Part shown: in pieces, positions 11,388 to 19,920 of the stretch
How positions within the stretch are numbered: the first letter of the stretch is position 1
Layout: each line of letters starts with the position of its first letter
Source: Streptomyces sp. 11x1
GTDB taxonomy: Bacteria > Actinomycetota > Actinomycetes > Streptomycetales > Streptomycetaceae
DNA length: 64,000 bases
Direction: 5' to 3'
Assembly (NCBI RefSeq): GCF_032598905.1
Contig: NZ_CP122458.1
Span: forward strand, 8,953,001 to 9,017,000
The notes under the pieces: model-generated
Told to the model about the DNA's origin: nothing
The model's input: the letters and a program-made list of their open reading frames with translations, nothing else
Database searches by the model: none
Translations under genes and position numbers: made by a program

Positions 11388-12642
11388 ATGAAGCAGGTGG
11401 TGCAGGTCAAGCTGTTGCCGACGTCCGTACAGGCGGAGGCGCTTGAGGCGACCCTGCGCGCCTGCAACGAGGCGGCGTCCTGGGCGTCGGAGGTCGCCTT
11501 CGTCGAGGATGTGAAGCGGACCTTCGCGCTGCGCGAGCACACCTACTCCAAGATCAGGCAGCGGTGGGGGCTGGGCGCGCAGGCCGCCCAGCACGTCATC
11601 AAGAAGACCTGTGACGCCTATCGCACGCTGGCGGCGAATGCGAAGGCCGGGAACCTCGGCAAGCCGTGGTCCAAGCGGTACCGGCGGGCCACGGAGAAGC
11701 CGATCGCGTTCCGGTCCGAGGGCGCGCAGCCCTATGACGACCGGATGCTGTCCTGGCAGATCCCGGACCGCACCATCTCCATCTGGACGTTGTCGGGGCG
11801 GGTGAAGGGCGTGGCGTTCACCACCTCCCCGGAACAGCTCGCCCGCCTCGCCCTGTACCGCAAGGGCGAGTCCGACCTGCTGTACCGGGACGGCATGTGG
11901 TTCCTAAACGCCACCTGCGAAATCCCCGAAGCGCCCCTGAACATCGGCCCGGACGGCTTCCTCGGCATCGACCTGGGGATCGTGAACATCGCCACCACCT
12001 CCGACGGCCAGATCATGGCAGGGCGGGCCCTGAATCGGGGGCGGCTGCGCGAGCGCGCCCTGCGCACAAAACTGCAGAAGAAGGACACCCCCTCCGCCAG
12101 GCGTCGGCTGAAGAAGCGCGGGCGCAAGGAAGCACGGCGGGCCAAAGACATCAACCACAAGATCGCGAAACATGTGGTGGCCGAGGCAGAACGCACCGGA
12201 CGCGGTATAGCCCTGGAGGACCTGACGGGCATCCGCGAACGGGTACGGCTTCGCAAGCCCCAACGGGCCGCCCACTCCAGCTGGGCCTTCGCCCAGTTGG
12301 GGCAGTTCATCGCGTACAAGGCCCGCAGGGCAGGGGTGCCGGTGGTGTACGTCGATCCGGCGTACACATCCCGCACCTGCGCCGAATGCGGTCACATCGA
12401 CAAGGCGAACCGGGTCTCCCAGGCCTGGTTCGCGTGCCGGTCCTGCGGATTCGTTGATCACACAGACCGCAACAGCTCCCGCAACATCTGCGCCCGCGCG
12501 GAAGAGTTGTGGCGACGCGGGGCGCAGTCAACCGCCCCAGACCCACCCCCGACACCCGAGGGCGGGACCGGACGCAAGCGCAGCACCACAGCCAGTGGCG
12601 CCCGTTGTGCAAGCCCGGGACTTCAGTCCCAGGTACGTTGAC
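11200..12642 (+). mobile_element. TnpB-only IS200/IS605 (IS1341-type) element
   Basis: The element consists of tnpB without a Y1 transposase gene (tnpA). The right end is recognisable from the AAGCCCGGGACTTCAGTCCC hairpin (12611-12630) followed by a TTGAC that coincides with the tnpB stop codon region (12638-12642). The left end is approximate, placed near the 11223-11239 hairpin. IS605-type elements do not make target duplications, so none is expected. Transposition would need a TnpA supplied elsewhere. Confidence 0.65.
11388..12641 (+). CDS. tnpB: RNA-guided nuclease TnpB (IS200/IS605 OrfB)
   Basis: A 417-residue TnpB protein. The RuvC-like catalytic residues are all present: Asp195 in GIDLGI, Glu277 in ALEDL and Asp360 in HTDRNSSRN. 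The zinc ribbon pairs CAEC and CRSC lie between the last two. TnpB proteins are programmable DNA nucleases guided by an omega-RNA transcribed from the element's right end, and they promote retention of the element at its donor site. The ATG at 11388 fits the usual KQVVQVKLLPT N-terminus. No tnpA is nearby, and the reading frame is full length without stops. Activity is inferred from the intact triad. Confidence 0.93.
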   Translation: MKQVVQVKLLPTSVQAEALEATLRACNEAASWASEVAFVEDVKRTFALREHTYSKIRQRWGLGAQAAQHVIKKTCDAYRTLAANAKAGNLGKPWSKRYRRATEKPIAFRSEGAQPYDDRMLSWQIPDRTISIWTLSGRVKGVAFTTSPEQLARLALYRKGESDLLYRDGMWFLNATCEIPEAPLNIGPDGFLGIDLGIVNIATTSDGQIMAGRALNRGRLRERALRTKLQKKDTPSARRRLKKRGRKEARRAKDINHKIAKHVVAEAERTGRGIALEDLTGIRERVRLRKPQRAAHSSWAFAQLGQFIAYKARRAGVPVVYVDPAYTSRTCAECGHIDKANRVSQAWFACRSCGFVDHTDRNSSRNICARAEELWRRGAQSTAPDPPPTPEGGTGRKRSTTASGARCASPGLQSQVR

Positions 12643-12662
12643 TTACGGCTATCGCGACTCGC
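12500..12662 (+). ncRNA. Probable TnpB omega-RNA with guide segment
   Basis: TnpB-associated guide RNAs overlap the 3' part of tnpB and end in the element's right-end hairpin followed by host sequence that serves as guide. Here the hairpin GGGACTTCAGTCCC (12617-12630) is followed by aggtacgTTGAC, and the host-derived guide would start about 12643 (ttacggctatcgcgactcgc). The 5' boundary is only approximate and the boundary of the guide is inferred by analogy. Confidence 0.45.
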
Positions 12663-12723
12663 GACTCCCTCGATCCCGCGTCTCCCTCGTCCCCGTCTAC
12701 CCCAGAGAAGTGATCCACCCGCT

Positions 12724-13176
12724 GTGCTGAACGATCTCGACGAACGCATCGTGCACGCCCTCGCCGAGGACGCCCGCCGCTCCTACTCCGACATCGGCCA
12801 ACTCGTGGGGCTCTCCGCGCCCGCGGTGAAGCGGCGGGTGGACCGGCTGCGGGCGACCGGGGCGATCACCGGATTCACCGTCCGGGTGGATCCTGCCGCG
12901 CTCGGGTGGGAGACCGAGGGGTTCGTCGAGATCTACTGCCGGCGCAACACCTCGCCGGAGACGATCCAACGGGGGCTGGAGCGGTATCAGGAGGTGGTGG
13001 CCGCATCGACGGTCACCGGTGAGGCCGATGCCGTGGTGCAGGTGTTCGCTTCCGATATGCGGCACTTCGAGCGGGTGTTGGAGCGGATCGCCGGGGAGCC
13101 GTTCGTCGAGCGGACCAAGTCGGTGCTCGTCCTTTCTCCTTTGCTGCGGCGGTTTTCTTCCGGGTCGCCCGCCTGA
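12724..13176 (+). CDS. Lrp/AsnC-family transcriptional regulator
   Basis: A 150-residue regulator with an N-terminal winged helix-turn-helix (residues 2-60, SYSDIGQLVGLSAPAVKRRVD) and a C-terminal RAM effector-binding domain (from about 65). Family members sense amino acids. The start is GTG 12724, giving the typical LNDLDERIV opening; the ribosome binding site is weak. The TnpB element ends only about 80 bases upstream, so the insertion probably displaced or trimmed the native promoter. A GC-rich dispersed repeat follows the stop. Confidence 0.92.
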   Translation: MLNDLDERIVHALAEDARRSYSDIGQLVGLSAPAVKRRVDRLRATGAITGFTVRVDPAALGWETEGFVEIYCRRNTSPETIQRGLERYQEVVAASTVTGEADAVVQVFASDMRHFERVLERIAGEPFVERTKSVLVLSPLLRRFSSGSPA

Positions 13177-13221
13177 GAGCTCGGGGTGGGCGGTTCGTCG
13201 GCGGGCGCGGGTGCGTGGGGG

Positions 13222-13250
13222 TTGTTCGCGCAGTTTCCCGCGCCCCTTGA
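13222..13250 (+). repeat. Dispersed intergenic repeat unit
   Basis: Copy of the TCGCGCAGTTTCCCGCGCCCC motif, lying between the convergent lrp and gntR genes. It belongs to the same family as the units near 9274, 21156, 39745 and 53975. Confidence 0.7.
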
Positions 13251-13270
13251 AGGTGGCCGGGGTTCACACG

Positions 13271-14011
13271 TCACTCCGCGGTTTTTCTCGCCAGGGCGTT
13301 GTTGCCGATCGAGTTGTGGATGCTGAAGCTCACCGCGTCCGGGCGGTAGCGGTCGTCGGACCACTCCACCGGGCGGCCCTCGCGGGTGGTGGTGACCCGC
13401 CGGACCCGCAGGAGAGGGCTCGTGCGGCGCACGGTGAGGAGTTCGGCGTCCCGGGCGCCGGCCGCCACGGCGTCGATGACGTGCTCCCCGTAGGCGAAGA
13501 CCAGGCCCGTGTCGTCGAGCAGGCGCTGGGTCACCGAGGGACAGTCCTCCTCGATGGGCTCGACGGCCGGGGAGATCCAGTCGGCGTAGACCGTGCGCTC
13601 CAGCAGGACGGGCTGCCCGTCCAGGCCCCGCAGCCGCAGCACGTGCAGAACCTGCGCGCCCGGGGCGAGCTGGAGGCGCACGCGGTCCTCGGCGGTGGCC
13701 GTCCGGTACTCCTGCGTGATCACCCGGCCCGTGGCCTCGCGGCCCATCGCGCGCGCCCACTGGGCGAAGCTGCGCAGCTCCGCGAAGCTCTGGCTGCGGC
13801 GGCCGGCCAGCACCACCCGGCGGGCACCCTGGCGTGAGCCGATGAGGCCCTCGGCGGTCAGGGTCGCCACGGCCTGGCGGACCGTGCCGCGTGAGACGCC
13901 GTAGCGGGCCGCGAGTTCGGTCTCCGGCGGCAGCAGACTGCCCACCGTGTACTCCTCACGGTCGATCGCCCGCCGCAGTGCCTCGGCGATCTCCTCGTGT
14001 CGCGCCGCCAT
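13271..14011 (-). CDS. GntR-family regulator, HutC/UTRA subfamily
   Basis: A 246-residue regulator with an N-terminal GntR winged helix (residues 5-70, including LPPETELAARYGVSRGTVRQAV) and a C-terminal UTRA ligand-binding domain (about 90-235, FVAYGEH-type strand and WSDDRYRPD). UTRA proteins bind small phosphorylated or amino compounds. It is divergent from an ABC-import operon, and a perfect ACTTGT-TCAG-ACAAGT palindrome at 14182-14197 stands in the shared upstream region, fitting the short inverted repeats HutC-type proteins bind. It is probably the local repressor of both transcription units. It starts at the ATG at 14011. Confidence 0.92.
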   Translation of the reverse strand: MAARHEEIAEALRRAIDREEYTVGSLLPPETELAARYGVSRGTVRQAVATLTAEGLIGSRQGARRVVLAGRRSQSFAELRSFAQWARAMGREATGRVITQEYRTATAEDRVRLQLAPGAQVLHVLRLRGLDGQPVLLERTVYADWISPAVEPIEEDCPSVTQRLLDDTGLVFAYGEHVIDAVAAGARDAELLTVRRTSPLLRVRRVTTTREGRPVEWSDDRYRPDAVSFSIHNSIGNNALARKTAE

Positions 14012-14181
14012 GGTCCCCCTCCGCTCGTCCGGTCGCCCGCTGTGCGCAGCACGACCAGCCTAACGAGGTGGGGAAGGGGGTGCCGAACGTGACCTCCGGG
14101 CAGGGATTGTGCCGGAAAACGTGCACGAGTATTTCGCCGCTGTTTACGTGCGTGATATGAAGCGCGGACCTAATGAGGCCA

Positions 14182-14197
14182 ACTTGTTCAGACAAGT
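14182..14197. promoter_or_regulatory. Palindromic operator, probable GntR binding site
   Basis: A perfect inverted repeat ACTTGT-tcag-ACAAGT lies 42 bases upstream of the GTG start of the substrate-binding lipoprotein gene and about 170 bases from the divergent gntR start. HutC-type GntR proteins typically bind 6-bp half sites with short spacers. Binding is inferred. Confidence 0.7.
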
Positions 14198-14238
14198 GCT
14201 CCACCCAGATCGTCCCTGCGCGTACCCCTGGAGAGCTC

Positions 14239-15390
14239 GTGAACCTCTTCCCGCCGAGAACCGTCGTCATCGGTGGCGCCCTCGCAGCCGCCGTCCTCAC
14301 CCTCAGCGCCTGTGGCGCGGCACCCGAGACCACCACCAGCGGCGACGGCGTCAACGCGGCCAAAGCGACCTCGGCCGAGGACTTCGGTGGCATGGACCAG
14401 CTGATCGCCGCCGCCAAGCGGGAGGGCAAGCTCAACGCGATCGCCCTGCCCCGTGACTGGGCCAACTACGGCGCGCTGATCGACGGCTTCGAGAAGAAGT
14501 ACGGCATCAAGATCGAGGTCGAGAACCCGGACGGCGCCAGCCAGGACGAGATCAACGCCGTCACCTCGCGCAAGGGACAGGACCGCGCGCCCGACGTGCT
14601 CGACCTCGGCAGCTCCTTCGCCATCAGCGCCGCCCAGCAGGGGCTGCTCGCGCCGTACAAGGTGGCCGCGTTCGACGACATCCCCGAGGGTCAGAAGGAC
14701 CCGAAGGGCCAGTGGTACAACGACTACGGCGGCTACATATCCATCGGGTGCGACGCCAAGCGGGTCAAGGAGTGCCCGGAGAGCTTCGCCGACCTGCTGG
14801 AACCGAAGTACAAGGGGCAGGTCGCCCTCAACGGCAACCCCACCAAGTCCGGTTCGGCCTTCGGCGGCGTCTGGGCGGCATCGCTGGCGAGCGGCGGTTC
14901 GTTCGACGACATCCAGCCCGGCCTCGACTTCTTCGCCAAGCTGAAGAAGAACGGCAACTACACGCCCGTCGAGTCGACCCCCGCGACCGTCGAGAAGGGC
15001 GAGACTCCCATCAGCATCGACTGGGACTACCTGAACGCCGGGTACGCCGACGAGTTCAAGTCCAAGGGCGTCGACTGGAAGGTCGTCGTCCCGGAGGACG
15101 GCAAGTTCTCGCAGTACTACTCCCAGGCCATCAACAAGGACGCCCCGCACCCGGCGACCGCCCGGCTCTGGCAGGAGTACCTCTACAGCGCCGAGGGCCA
15201 GAACCTGTGGCTCGCCGGCTACGCCCGCCCGGCCCTGATGCTCGCCATGGAGAAGGCCGGCACGCTGGACGAGACGGCCGCCGCCAAGCTGCCGAAGGTG
15301 TCGGGCACCCCCGAGTTCCCGACCGAGGAGCAGCAGACCAAGGCCAAGGACGCGCTCGCGCAGGGCTGGGCCAAGGCGGTCTCCGGGTGA
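14239..15390 (+). CDS. ABC transporter substrate-binding lipoprotein
   Basis: A 383-residue solute-binding protein. The N-terminus is a lipoprotein signal with hydrophobic core and lipobox LSAC (Cys at about residue 24), so it is anchored on the outer face of the membrane. The mature part has the two-lobed periplasmic-binding fold of the PotD/Fbp group (APDVLDLGSSFA, SIDWDYLNAGY). The start is GTG 14239 with GGAG six bases upstream. It opens an operon with two permeases, an ATPase and a phosphatase-phosphodiesterase fusion. Relatives are often labelled spermidine/putrescine, iron or 2-aminoethylphosphonate binding; the enzyme at the end of the operon suggests an organophosphate ligand. Confidence 0.92.
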   Translation: MNLFPPRTVVIGGALAAAVLTLSACGAAPETTTSGDGVNAAKATSAEDFGGMDQLIAAAKREGKLNAIALPRDWANYGALIDGFEKKYGIKIEVENPDGASQDEINAVTSRKGQDRAPDVLDLGSSFAISAAQQGLLAPYKVAAFDDIPEGQKDPKGQWYNDYGGYISIGCDAKRVKECPESFADLLEPKYKGQVALNGNPTKSGSAFGGVWAASLASGGSFDDIQPGLDFFAKLKKNGNYTPVESTPATVEKGETPISIDWDYLNAGYADEFKSKGVDWKVVVPEDGKFSQYYSQAINKDAPHPATARLWQEYLYSAEGQNLWLAGYARPALMLAMEKAGTLDETAAAKLPKVSGTPEFPTEEQQTKAKDALAQGWAKAVSG

Positions 15391-16289
15391 CCGCCGTCGT
15401 CACCGAGGCCGACCCGGCACTCGTGGCCGCCGCTTCCGTGAAGCGGCGGCCACGCCCCGGCGGCTGGCTCGCCGTGCTCCCGCTGCTGGCCTTCGTCGCG
15501 GTCGCCTTCGGACTGCCCGCCGTCGCCATGCTGAACGGCGCGTTCACCGTGAAGGACCCGGCCACGGGCGCCACGTCGTACACCACGGCGAACATGACGG
15601 CCTCCGTGCAGGGGGCCTACTTCACGGCCATGCTCGGCAGTGTGAAACTCTCCGCCGTCTCGGCGGGCCTCGCCGCCGTCCTGGGGCTGCCGCTCGCCCA
15701 GGCCGTGGTGACCTCCCGCTTCCCGGCGCTGCGCGAGGCCGTGCTCACCGCCTCCGGGGTGCTCGCCAACTTCGGGGGAGTCCCGCTCGCCTTCGCGTTC
15801 GTCGCCACTCTCGGCAACTCCGGTGTGCTGACCAGGCAGTTGGGTCTCACGGACAAGGGCTGGGACCTCTACAGCTTCTGGGGACTGGTCATCGTCTACC
15901 TGTACTTCCTGATCCCGCTGATGGTCCTCACCATCACCCCCGCCCTCGACGGACTACGCGTCCAGTGGCGGGAGGCCGCCCAGAACAACGGCGCCACCGG
16001 CATTCAGTACTGGATCCACGTGGCCCTGCCCGTGCTCGCGCCCTCACTGCTCGGCGGGCTGGTGCTGCTCTTCGGCAGCGCCTTCGCCGCGTACGCCACC
16101 GCCGCCGCCATGGTGGGCAGCTCCATCCCGCTGGTCACCCTGCAGATCGCCGACGCCATCTCCGGCAACGTCCTGGTCGGCCAGGAGAACGTGGCGCTCG
16201 CCCTCAGCCTCGACATGGTCCTGATCGCCGGACTGGTCATGGCCGTCTACCTGCCCCTGCAACGACGGAGTGCGCGATGGCTGGCCTGA
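15387..16289 (+). CDS. ABC transporter permease (subunit 1)
   Basis: A 300-residue inner-membrane permease of the binding-protein-dependent family, with about six transmembrane segments and the EAA loop (EAAQNNGATGIQYWIHVALP) that contacts the ATPase. Its GTG start overlaps the stop codon of the preceding gene by three bases, so translation is coupled. It overlaps the next permease by 13 bases. Pairing with the second permease is inferred from the operon. Confidence 0.93.
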   Translation: MTAVVTEADPALVAAASVKRRPRPGGWLAVLPLLAFVAVAFGLPAVAMLNGAFTVKDPATGATSYTTANMTASVQGAYFTAMLGSVKLSAVSAGLAAVLGLPLAQAVVTSRFPALREAVLTASGVLANFGGVPLAFAFVATLGNSGVLTRQLGLTDKGWDLYSFWGLVIVYLYFLIPLMVLTITPALDGLRVQWREAAQNNGATGIQYWIHVALPVLAPSLLGGLVLLFGSAFAAYATAAAMVGSSIPLVTLQIADAISGNVLVGQENVALALSLDMVLIAGLVMAVYLPLQRRSARWLA

Positions 16290-17125
16290 ACCCGGCGCGA
16301 CCGGCGTCGCGCCGCCCGGCCCTGTGGCGTCCGCTGGTGTTCGCCTGTGCCGGGCTGTACTTCCTCGTCCCGCTCGCCGCCTCCGTGATCTTCACGGTCG
16401 ACGTGCCCGGCGAGGGCGTCACCTTCGACGCCTACACGCGGATCCTGAGCACCGACGGCTTCGTGACCAGTCTGCTGCTCTCGCTGGAACTGGCCGCCGC
16501 GACCATCGCCGTCGTGCTGCTGCTGATGGTGCCCGCCATGGTCGCGCTGAGGCTCGGCGCCCCCCGACTGCGGCCCGTCGTCGAGGTGGTGTGCGCCCTG
16601 CCGCTGGTGGTGCCGCCGATCGCGTTCGTCGCCGGCCTCGGCACCGTGCTCAAGTGGGGGCCCGAACACCTCTCCAGGACCCCGCTGTTCCAGACCTTCG
16701 TCGCGGTCCAGAACCCCGACTTCCCCGTGGTCCTGGTCCTTGCCTACGTCGTGATGGCGCTGCCCTTCGTGCACCGCGCTCTGGACGCGGGGCTGCGCGC
16801 CATGGACGTCCGCACCCTCGTGGAGGCCGCCCGCAGCTGCGGGGCGAGCTGGCCGCAGGCTCTGGTGCGGGCCGTGCTGCCCAATCTGCGTGGGGCGCTG
16901 CTCAACTCCGCCTTCCTCACCCTGGCGCTCGTGCTCGGCGAGTTCACCGTCGCCCAACTGCTCGGCTTCCGGCCGTTCGCCGTGTGGATCGTCAACGTCA
17001 GCGGCTCGCAGGCCCAGCTGTCCGTGGCCGTCTCGGTGCTCAGCCTGCTCGTCACCTGGGCCATGCTCCTCGCGCTCGCCTCCTTCGGCGGACGTACCCG
17101 AACCGCTTCCGCCTCCGGGGGATGA
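16277..17125 (+). CDS. ABC transporter permease (subunit 2)
   Basis: A 282-residue permease with six predicted membrane segments and its own EAA loop (EAARSCGASWPQALVRAVLPN). The start ATG 16277 lies inside the end of the first permease gene. Together with that subunit it forms the membrane channel of the importer. The following ATPase gene begins three bases after its stop. Confidence 0.93.
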   Translation: MAGLNPARPASRRPALWRPLVFACAGLYFLVPLAASVIFTVDVPGEGVTFDAYTRILSTDGFVTSLLLSLELAAATIAVVLLLMVPAMVALRLGAPRLRPVVEVVCALPLVVPPIAFVAGLGTVLKWGPEHLSRTPLFQTFVAVQNPDFPVVLVLAYVVMALPFVHRALDAGLRAMDVRTLVEAARSCGASWPQALVRAVLPNLRGALLNSAFLTLALVLGEFTVAQLLGFRPFAVWIVNVSGSQAQLSVAVSVLSLLVTWAMLLALASFGGRTRTASASGG

Positions 17126-17128
17126 ACC

Positions 17129-18211
17129 ATGACCGTGCTCGAGAATCTTGAGAAATCCGCTACCGACACCGCCGCCACCGTCGAATTCCGGGGCCTGCGC
17201 CGGGAGTTCGGCGCCACCGTCGCCCTCGACGGCCTCGACCTGGCCGTCCGCCCCGGCGAACTGCTCGCCCTGCTCGGCCCCTCCGGCTGCGGCAAGACCA
17301 CCGCCCTGCGGATGCTTGCCGGCTTCGAACACCCCGACGCCGGCGAGGTGCTGGTCGACGGGGAGGACGTCACCCGCGTCCCGGCCCACCGGCGCGACGC
17401 CGGGATGGTCTTCCAGTCGTACAGCCTCTTCCCGCACCTCAGCGCCCTCGACAACGTGGCCTTCGGCCTGCGTATGCGCAAGGTGCGCACGGCAGAACGG
17501 CGGTCCCGGGCGGCCGAGTTGCTCGATCTCGTGGGCCTCGCCGACAAGGGCGCCCAGTATCCCCACCAGCTCTCCGGCGGCCAGCAGCAGCGCGTCGCCC
17601 TCGCCCGGGCGCTCGCCCTGCGGCCCCGTGTGCTGCTGCTCGACGAACCGCTCTCCGCCCTCGACGCCAAGGTGCGGCTCACCCTCCGCGAGGAGATCCG
17701 CCGGCTCCAGCAGGAGCTGGGCATCACCACCCTCTTCGTGACGCACGACCAGGAGGAGGCCCTGTCCATGGCCGACCGGGTCGCGGTGATGCACGCCGGA
17801 CGCCTCGAACAGTGCGCCACCCCGGTGGAGTTGTACGGCCGCCCGGCCACCGCCTTCGTCGCCGAGTTCGTCGGCACGATGAGCCGGATCCCGGGCCGGC
17901 TCGACGGCACCACCGTCGAGGTCCTCGGCCGTCGGCTCCCCGTGGACGGCACGGCTCCGGACACCGCGGACGTGGACGTCCTGGTACGGCCGGAGGCGGT
18001 CGGCGTACGGGCGGACGACATCGGGGACGCCCGGGTCGTCGCCACCGCGTTCCTCGGCGCCGCCACCCGCCTCACCGTACGGCTCGCCGACGGAACCGAG
18101 GTCAAGGCCGACCTGCCCACCCACGAGGCGGCGGCCCTCGGCGCCGGGAGCTCCGTGACGGTCAGCCTCCCCGAGCGGCCGGTACTCGTCGCGGCCCGGC
18201 CCACCCGCTGA
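17129..18211 (+). CDS. ABC transporter ATP-binding protein (PotA-like)
   Basis: A 360-residue ATPase with Walker A GPSGCGKT, the signature LSGGQQQR, Walker B VLLLDEPLSALD and the H-loop VTHDQ, followed by a C-terminal TOBE domain (about 270-355). This is the CUT1/PotA-like layout, with regulatory potential in the C-terminal domain. It powers the importer encoded immediately upstream. Confidence 0.95.
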   Translation: MTVLENLEKSATDTAATVEFRGLRREFGATVALDGLDLAVRPGELLALLGPSGCGKTTALRMLAGFEHPDAGEVLVDGEDVTRVPAHRRDAGMVFQSYSLFPHLSALDNVAFGLRMRKVRTAERRSRAAELLDLVGLADKGAQYPHQLSGGQQQRVALARALALRPRVLLLDEPLSALDAKVRLTLREEIRRLQQELGITTLFVTHDQEEALSMADRVAVMHAGRLEQCATPVELYGRPATAFVAEFVGTMSRIPGRLDGTTVEVLGRRLPVDGTAPDTADVDVLVRPEAVGVRADDIGDARVVATAFLGAATRLTVRLADGTEVKADLPTHEAAALGAGSSVTVSLPERPVLVAARPTR

Positions 18212-18279
18212 GACACGGGCGCCCGCTTCCCCACGGCGGGACCCGCAGTCCCGACACACCCCCACGGAAAGAGAGTCCC

Positions 18280-19785
18280 GTGTCCCGATCCCCGCTCCAG
18301 GCCGCCCTGTTCGACATGGACGGCACGCTCGTCGACACCGAGCGGCTGTGGTGGGAGGCGGTCGCAGAGGTGGCCGTCGGCCTCGGACGCGCGCTGACCG
18401 AGGCCGACCAGCCCGACGTACTGGGCCGCCCCGTCGAGCACACCGCCGGCTGGCTGGCCGCCCTCACCGGCGCCGACGGGGACACGCTCGCCGCCGAACT
18501 GCACCGGGAGTTCGCCGAACGGGTCCGCACCGGGATCGTGCCCCGCCCGGGCGCGCTGGAGCTGCTGCGGGCCCTGGCCCGCGAGGGCGTCCCCACCGCC
18601 CTGGTCACCGCGTCACCGCGTGCCGTCGCCGACACCGTCCTCGACGTCCTCGGCCGAGACCTGTTCGCCGTCTCCGTCACCGCCGACGACACCGAGCACA
18701 CCAAGCCCGCCCCCGACCCCTACCTCGCCGCCTGTCACGCCCTCGGTGTCGACCCCGCCGCCTGCGTCGCCGTCGAGGACACCAGCACCGGGGTCACCTC
18801 GGCAGAGGCCGCCGGATGCGTGGTCCTCGCCGTTCCCTCGCTCGCCCCCATCGAGGAGGCCCCGGGCCGGACCGTACGGGAGAGCCTGGAGGCCGTGACA
18901 CCGGCGAGCCTGCGGCTGCTGGTCGCGCCCGACGGACCCGCCCTGCGCGTGATGACCTGGAACCTCTGGTACGGCGGCACCAAGGTCCGCGACCATCGCG
19001 CCAAGCAGCTCAAGGTGATCACCGAGACCGGTGTCGACGTGGTCGGCCTCCAGGAGACGTACGGCACCGCCGCCCAGGAACTCGCCGACGCCCTCGGCTG
19101 GCACCACCACCGGGCCGGCGACAACCTCGGCATCATCAGCCGCCACCCGATCACGGCCCGCCTCGGTGACCCCGACGTCGGCTTCTACGGGGCCGCCGGC
19201 GTCCGTATCAGGACCGACACCGGCGCCGAGGTCGACATCTGGACGGTCCACCTCGACTACCAGCCGTACGGACCCTACGAGGCCGCCTTCGACGGGCTGC
19301 CGGCCGCCGAGCTGATCGCCCACGAGGAGGTGCGGCTGGCCCAGCTGCGGGACTGTCTGCGCCGGCTCGACGACACCGCGCCCGCCGTGCCCGTCGTGCT
19401 GGTCGGTGACTTCAACAGCCCCTCGCACCTCGACCGGCCGGACGTCGACTGGCCGGTGACCAGGGCCGCCGAGGCGGACGGACTGCGCGACTCCTACCGC
19501 GAGGCCCACCCCGACCCCGTGCGGCAGCCCGGCCACACCTGGTCGCCGATCCACGTCGAACACGAGGACGGCAGCGGCCGGCCCGAGCCGCAGGACCGGA
19601 TCGACTTCGTCCTGCACCGGGGCCTCGCGGTGCTCGACTCCCGGACCCATGTCAGCGGCACCCCCCGCCCGTGGCCGGACGTCGAGGACAACGACTGGCC
19701 GTCGGACCACGCCGCGGTGATCACCACGTTCGCGCTGGAGCCGCAGCCGCAGCCGCAGCCGGACGCCGGGCGCGATCCCCGATAA
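18280..19785 (+). CDS. HAD phosphatase fused to an EEP-type phosphodiesterase
   Basis: A 501-residue two-domain enzyme without a signal peptide, hence probably cytosolic. Residues 1-220 form a HAD hydrolase of the beta-phosphoglucomutase-like group: DMDGTLVD nucleophile motif, VTASP, KPAPDPY and EDTSTG. Residues 225-495 form an endonuclease/exonuclease/phosphatase domain: TWNLWYGG, LQE, GDFNSP, a DRIDF strand and the final SDHAAV metal-histidine motif. Because the nucleophile motif is DxDGT, not the DxAGT of phosphonatases, it should be a phosphatase or mutase. It ends a GntR-controlled import operon, 68 bases after the ATPase gene, so it probably processes the imported compound, perhaps diester first and then monoester. 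The fusion is unusual; substrate unknown. Confidence 0.88.
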   Translation: MSRSPLQAALFDMDGTLVDTERLWWEAVAEVAVGLGRALTEADQPDVLGRPVEHTAGWLAALTGADGDTLAAELHREFAERVRTGIVPRPGALELLRALAREGVPTALVTASPRAVADTVLDVLGRDLFAVSVTADDTEHTKPAPDPYLAACHALGVDPAACVAVEDTSTGVTSAEAAGCVVLAVPSLAPIEEAPGRTVRESLEAVTPASLRLLVAPDGPALRVMTWNLWYGGTKVRDHRAKQLKVITETGVDVVGLQETYGTAAQELADALGWHHHRAGDNLGIISRHPITARLGDPDVGFYGAAGVRIRTDTGAEVDIWTVHLDYQPYGPYEAAFDGLPAAELIAHEEVRLAQLRDCLRRLDDTAPAVPVVLVGDFNSPSHLDRPDVDWPVTRAAEADGLRDSYREAHPDPVRQPGHTWSPIHVEHEDGSGRPEPQDRIDFVLHRGLAVLDSRTHVSGTPRPWPDVEDNDWPSDHAAVITTFALEPQPQPQPDAGRDPR

Positions 19786-19920
19786 CCCCTGGGCCGGAAG
19801 GTGCGGCCGGGCTAGCATCGGTGCCATGACCTGGCGACATTGATCCACCAGCCGCGCCTCCCGAGGACCGCCTCGGACGCCGTACCGACGACGTCCGATC
19901 CGCTCCCTCGGGAAGGCCTC

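Noticed and set aside
16247..18265. A 672-codon open frame antisense to the permease and ATPase genes
   Set aside because: It is a strand shadow of the permease and ATPase, both of which have complete motifs.
18280..18940. Phosphonoacetaldehyde hydrolase (aminoethylphosphonate pathway)
   Set aside because: The nucleophile motif is DMDGT; phosphonatases have DxAGT. The EEP partner also fits phosphate esters better.
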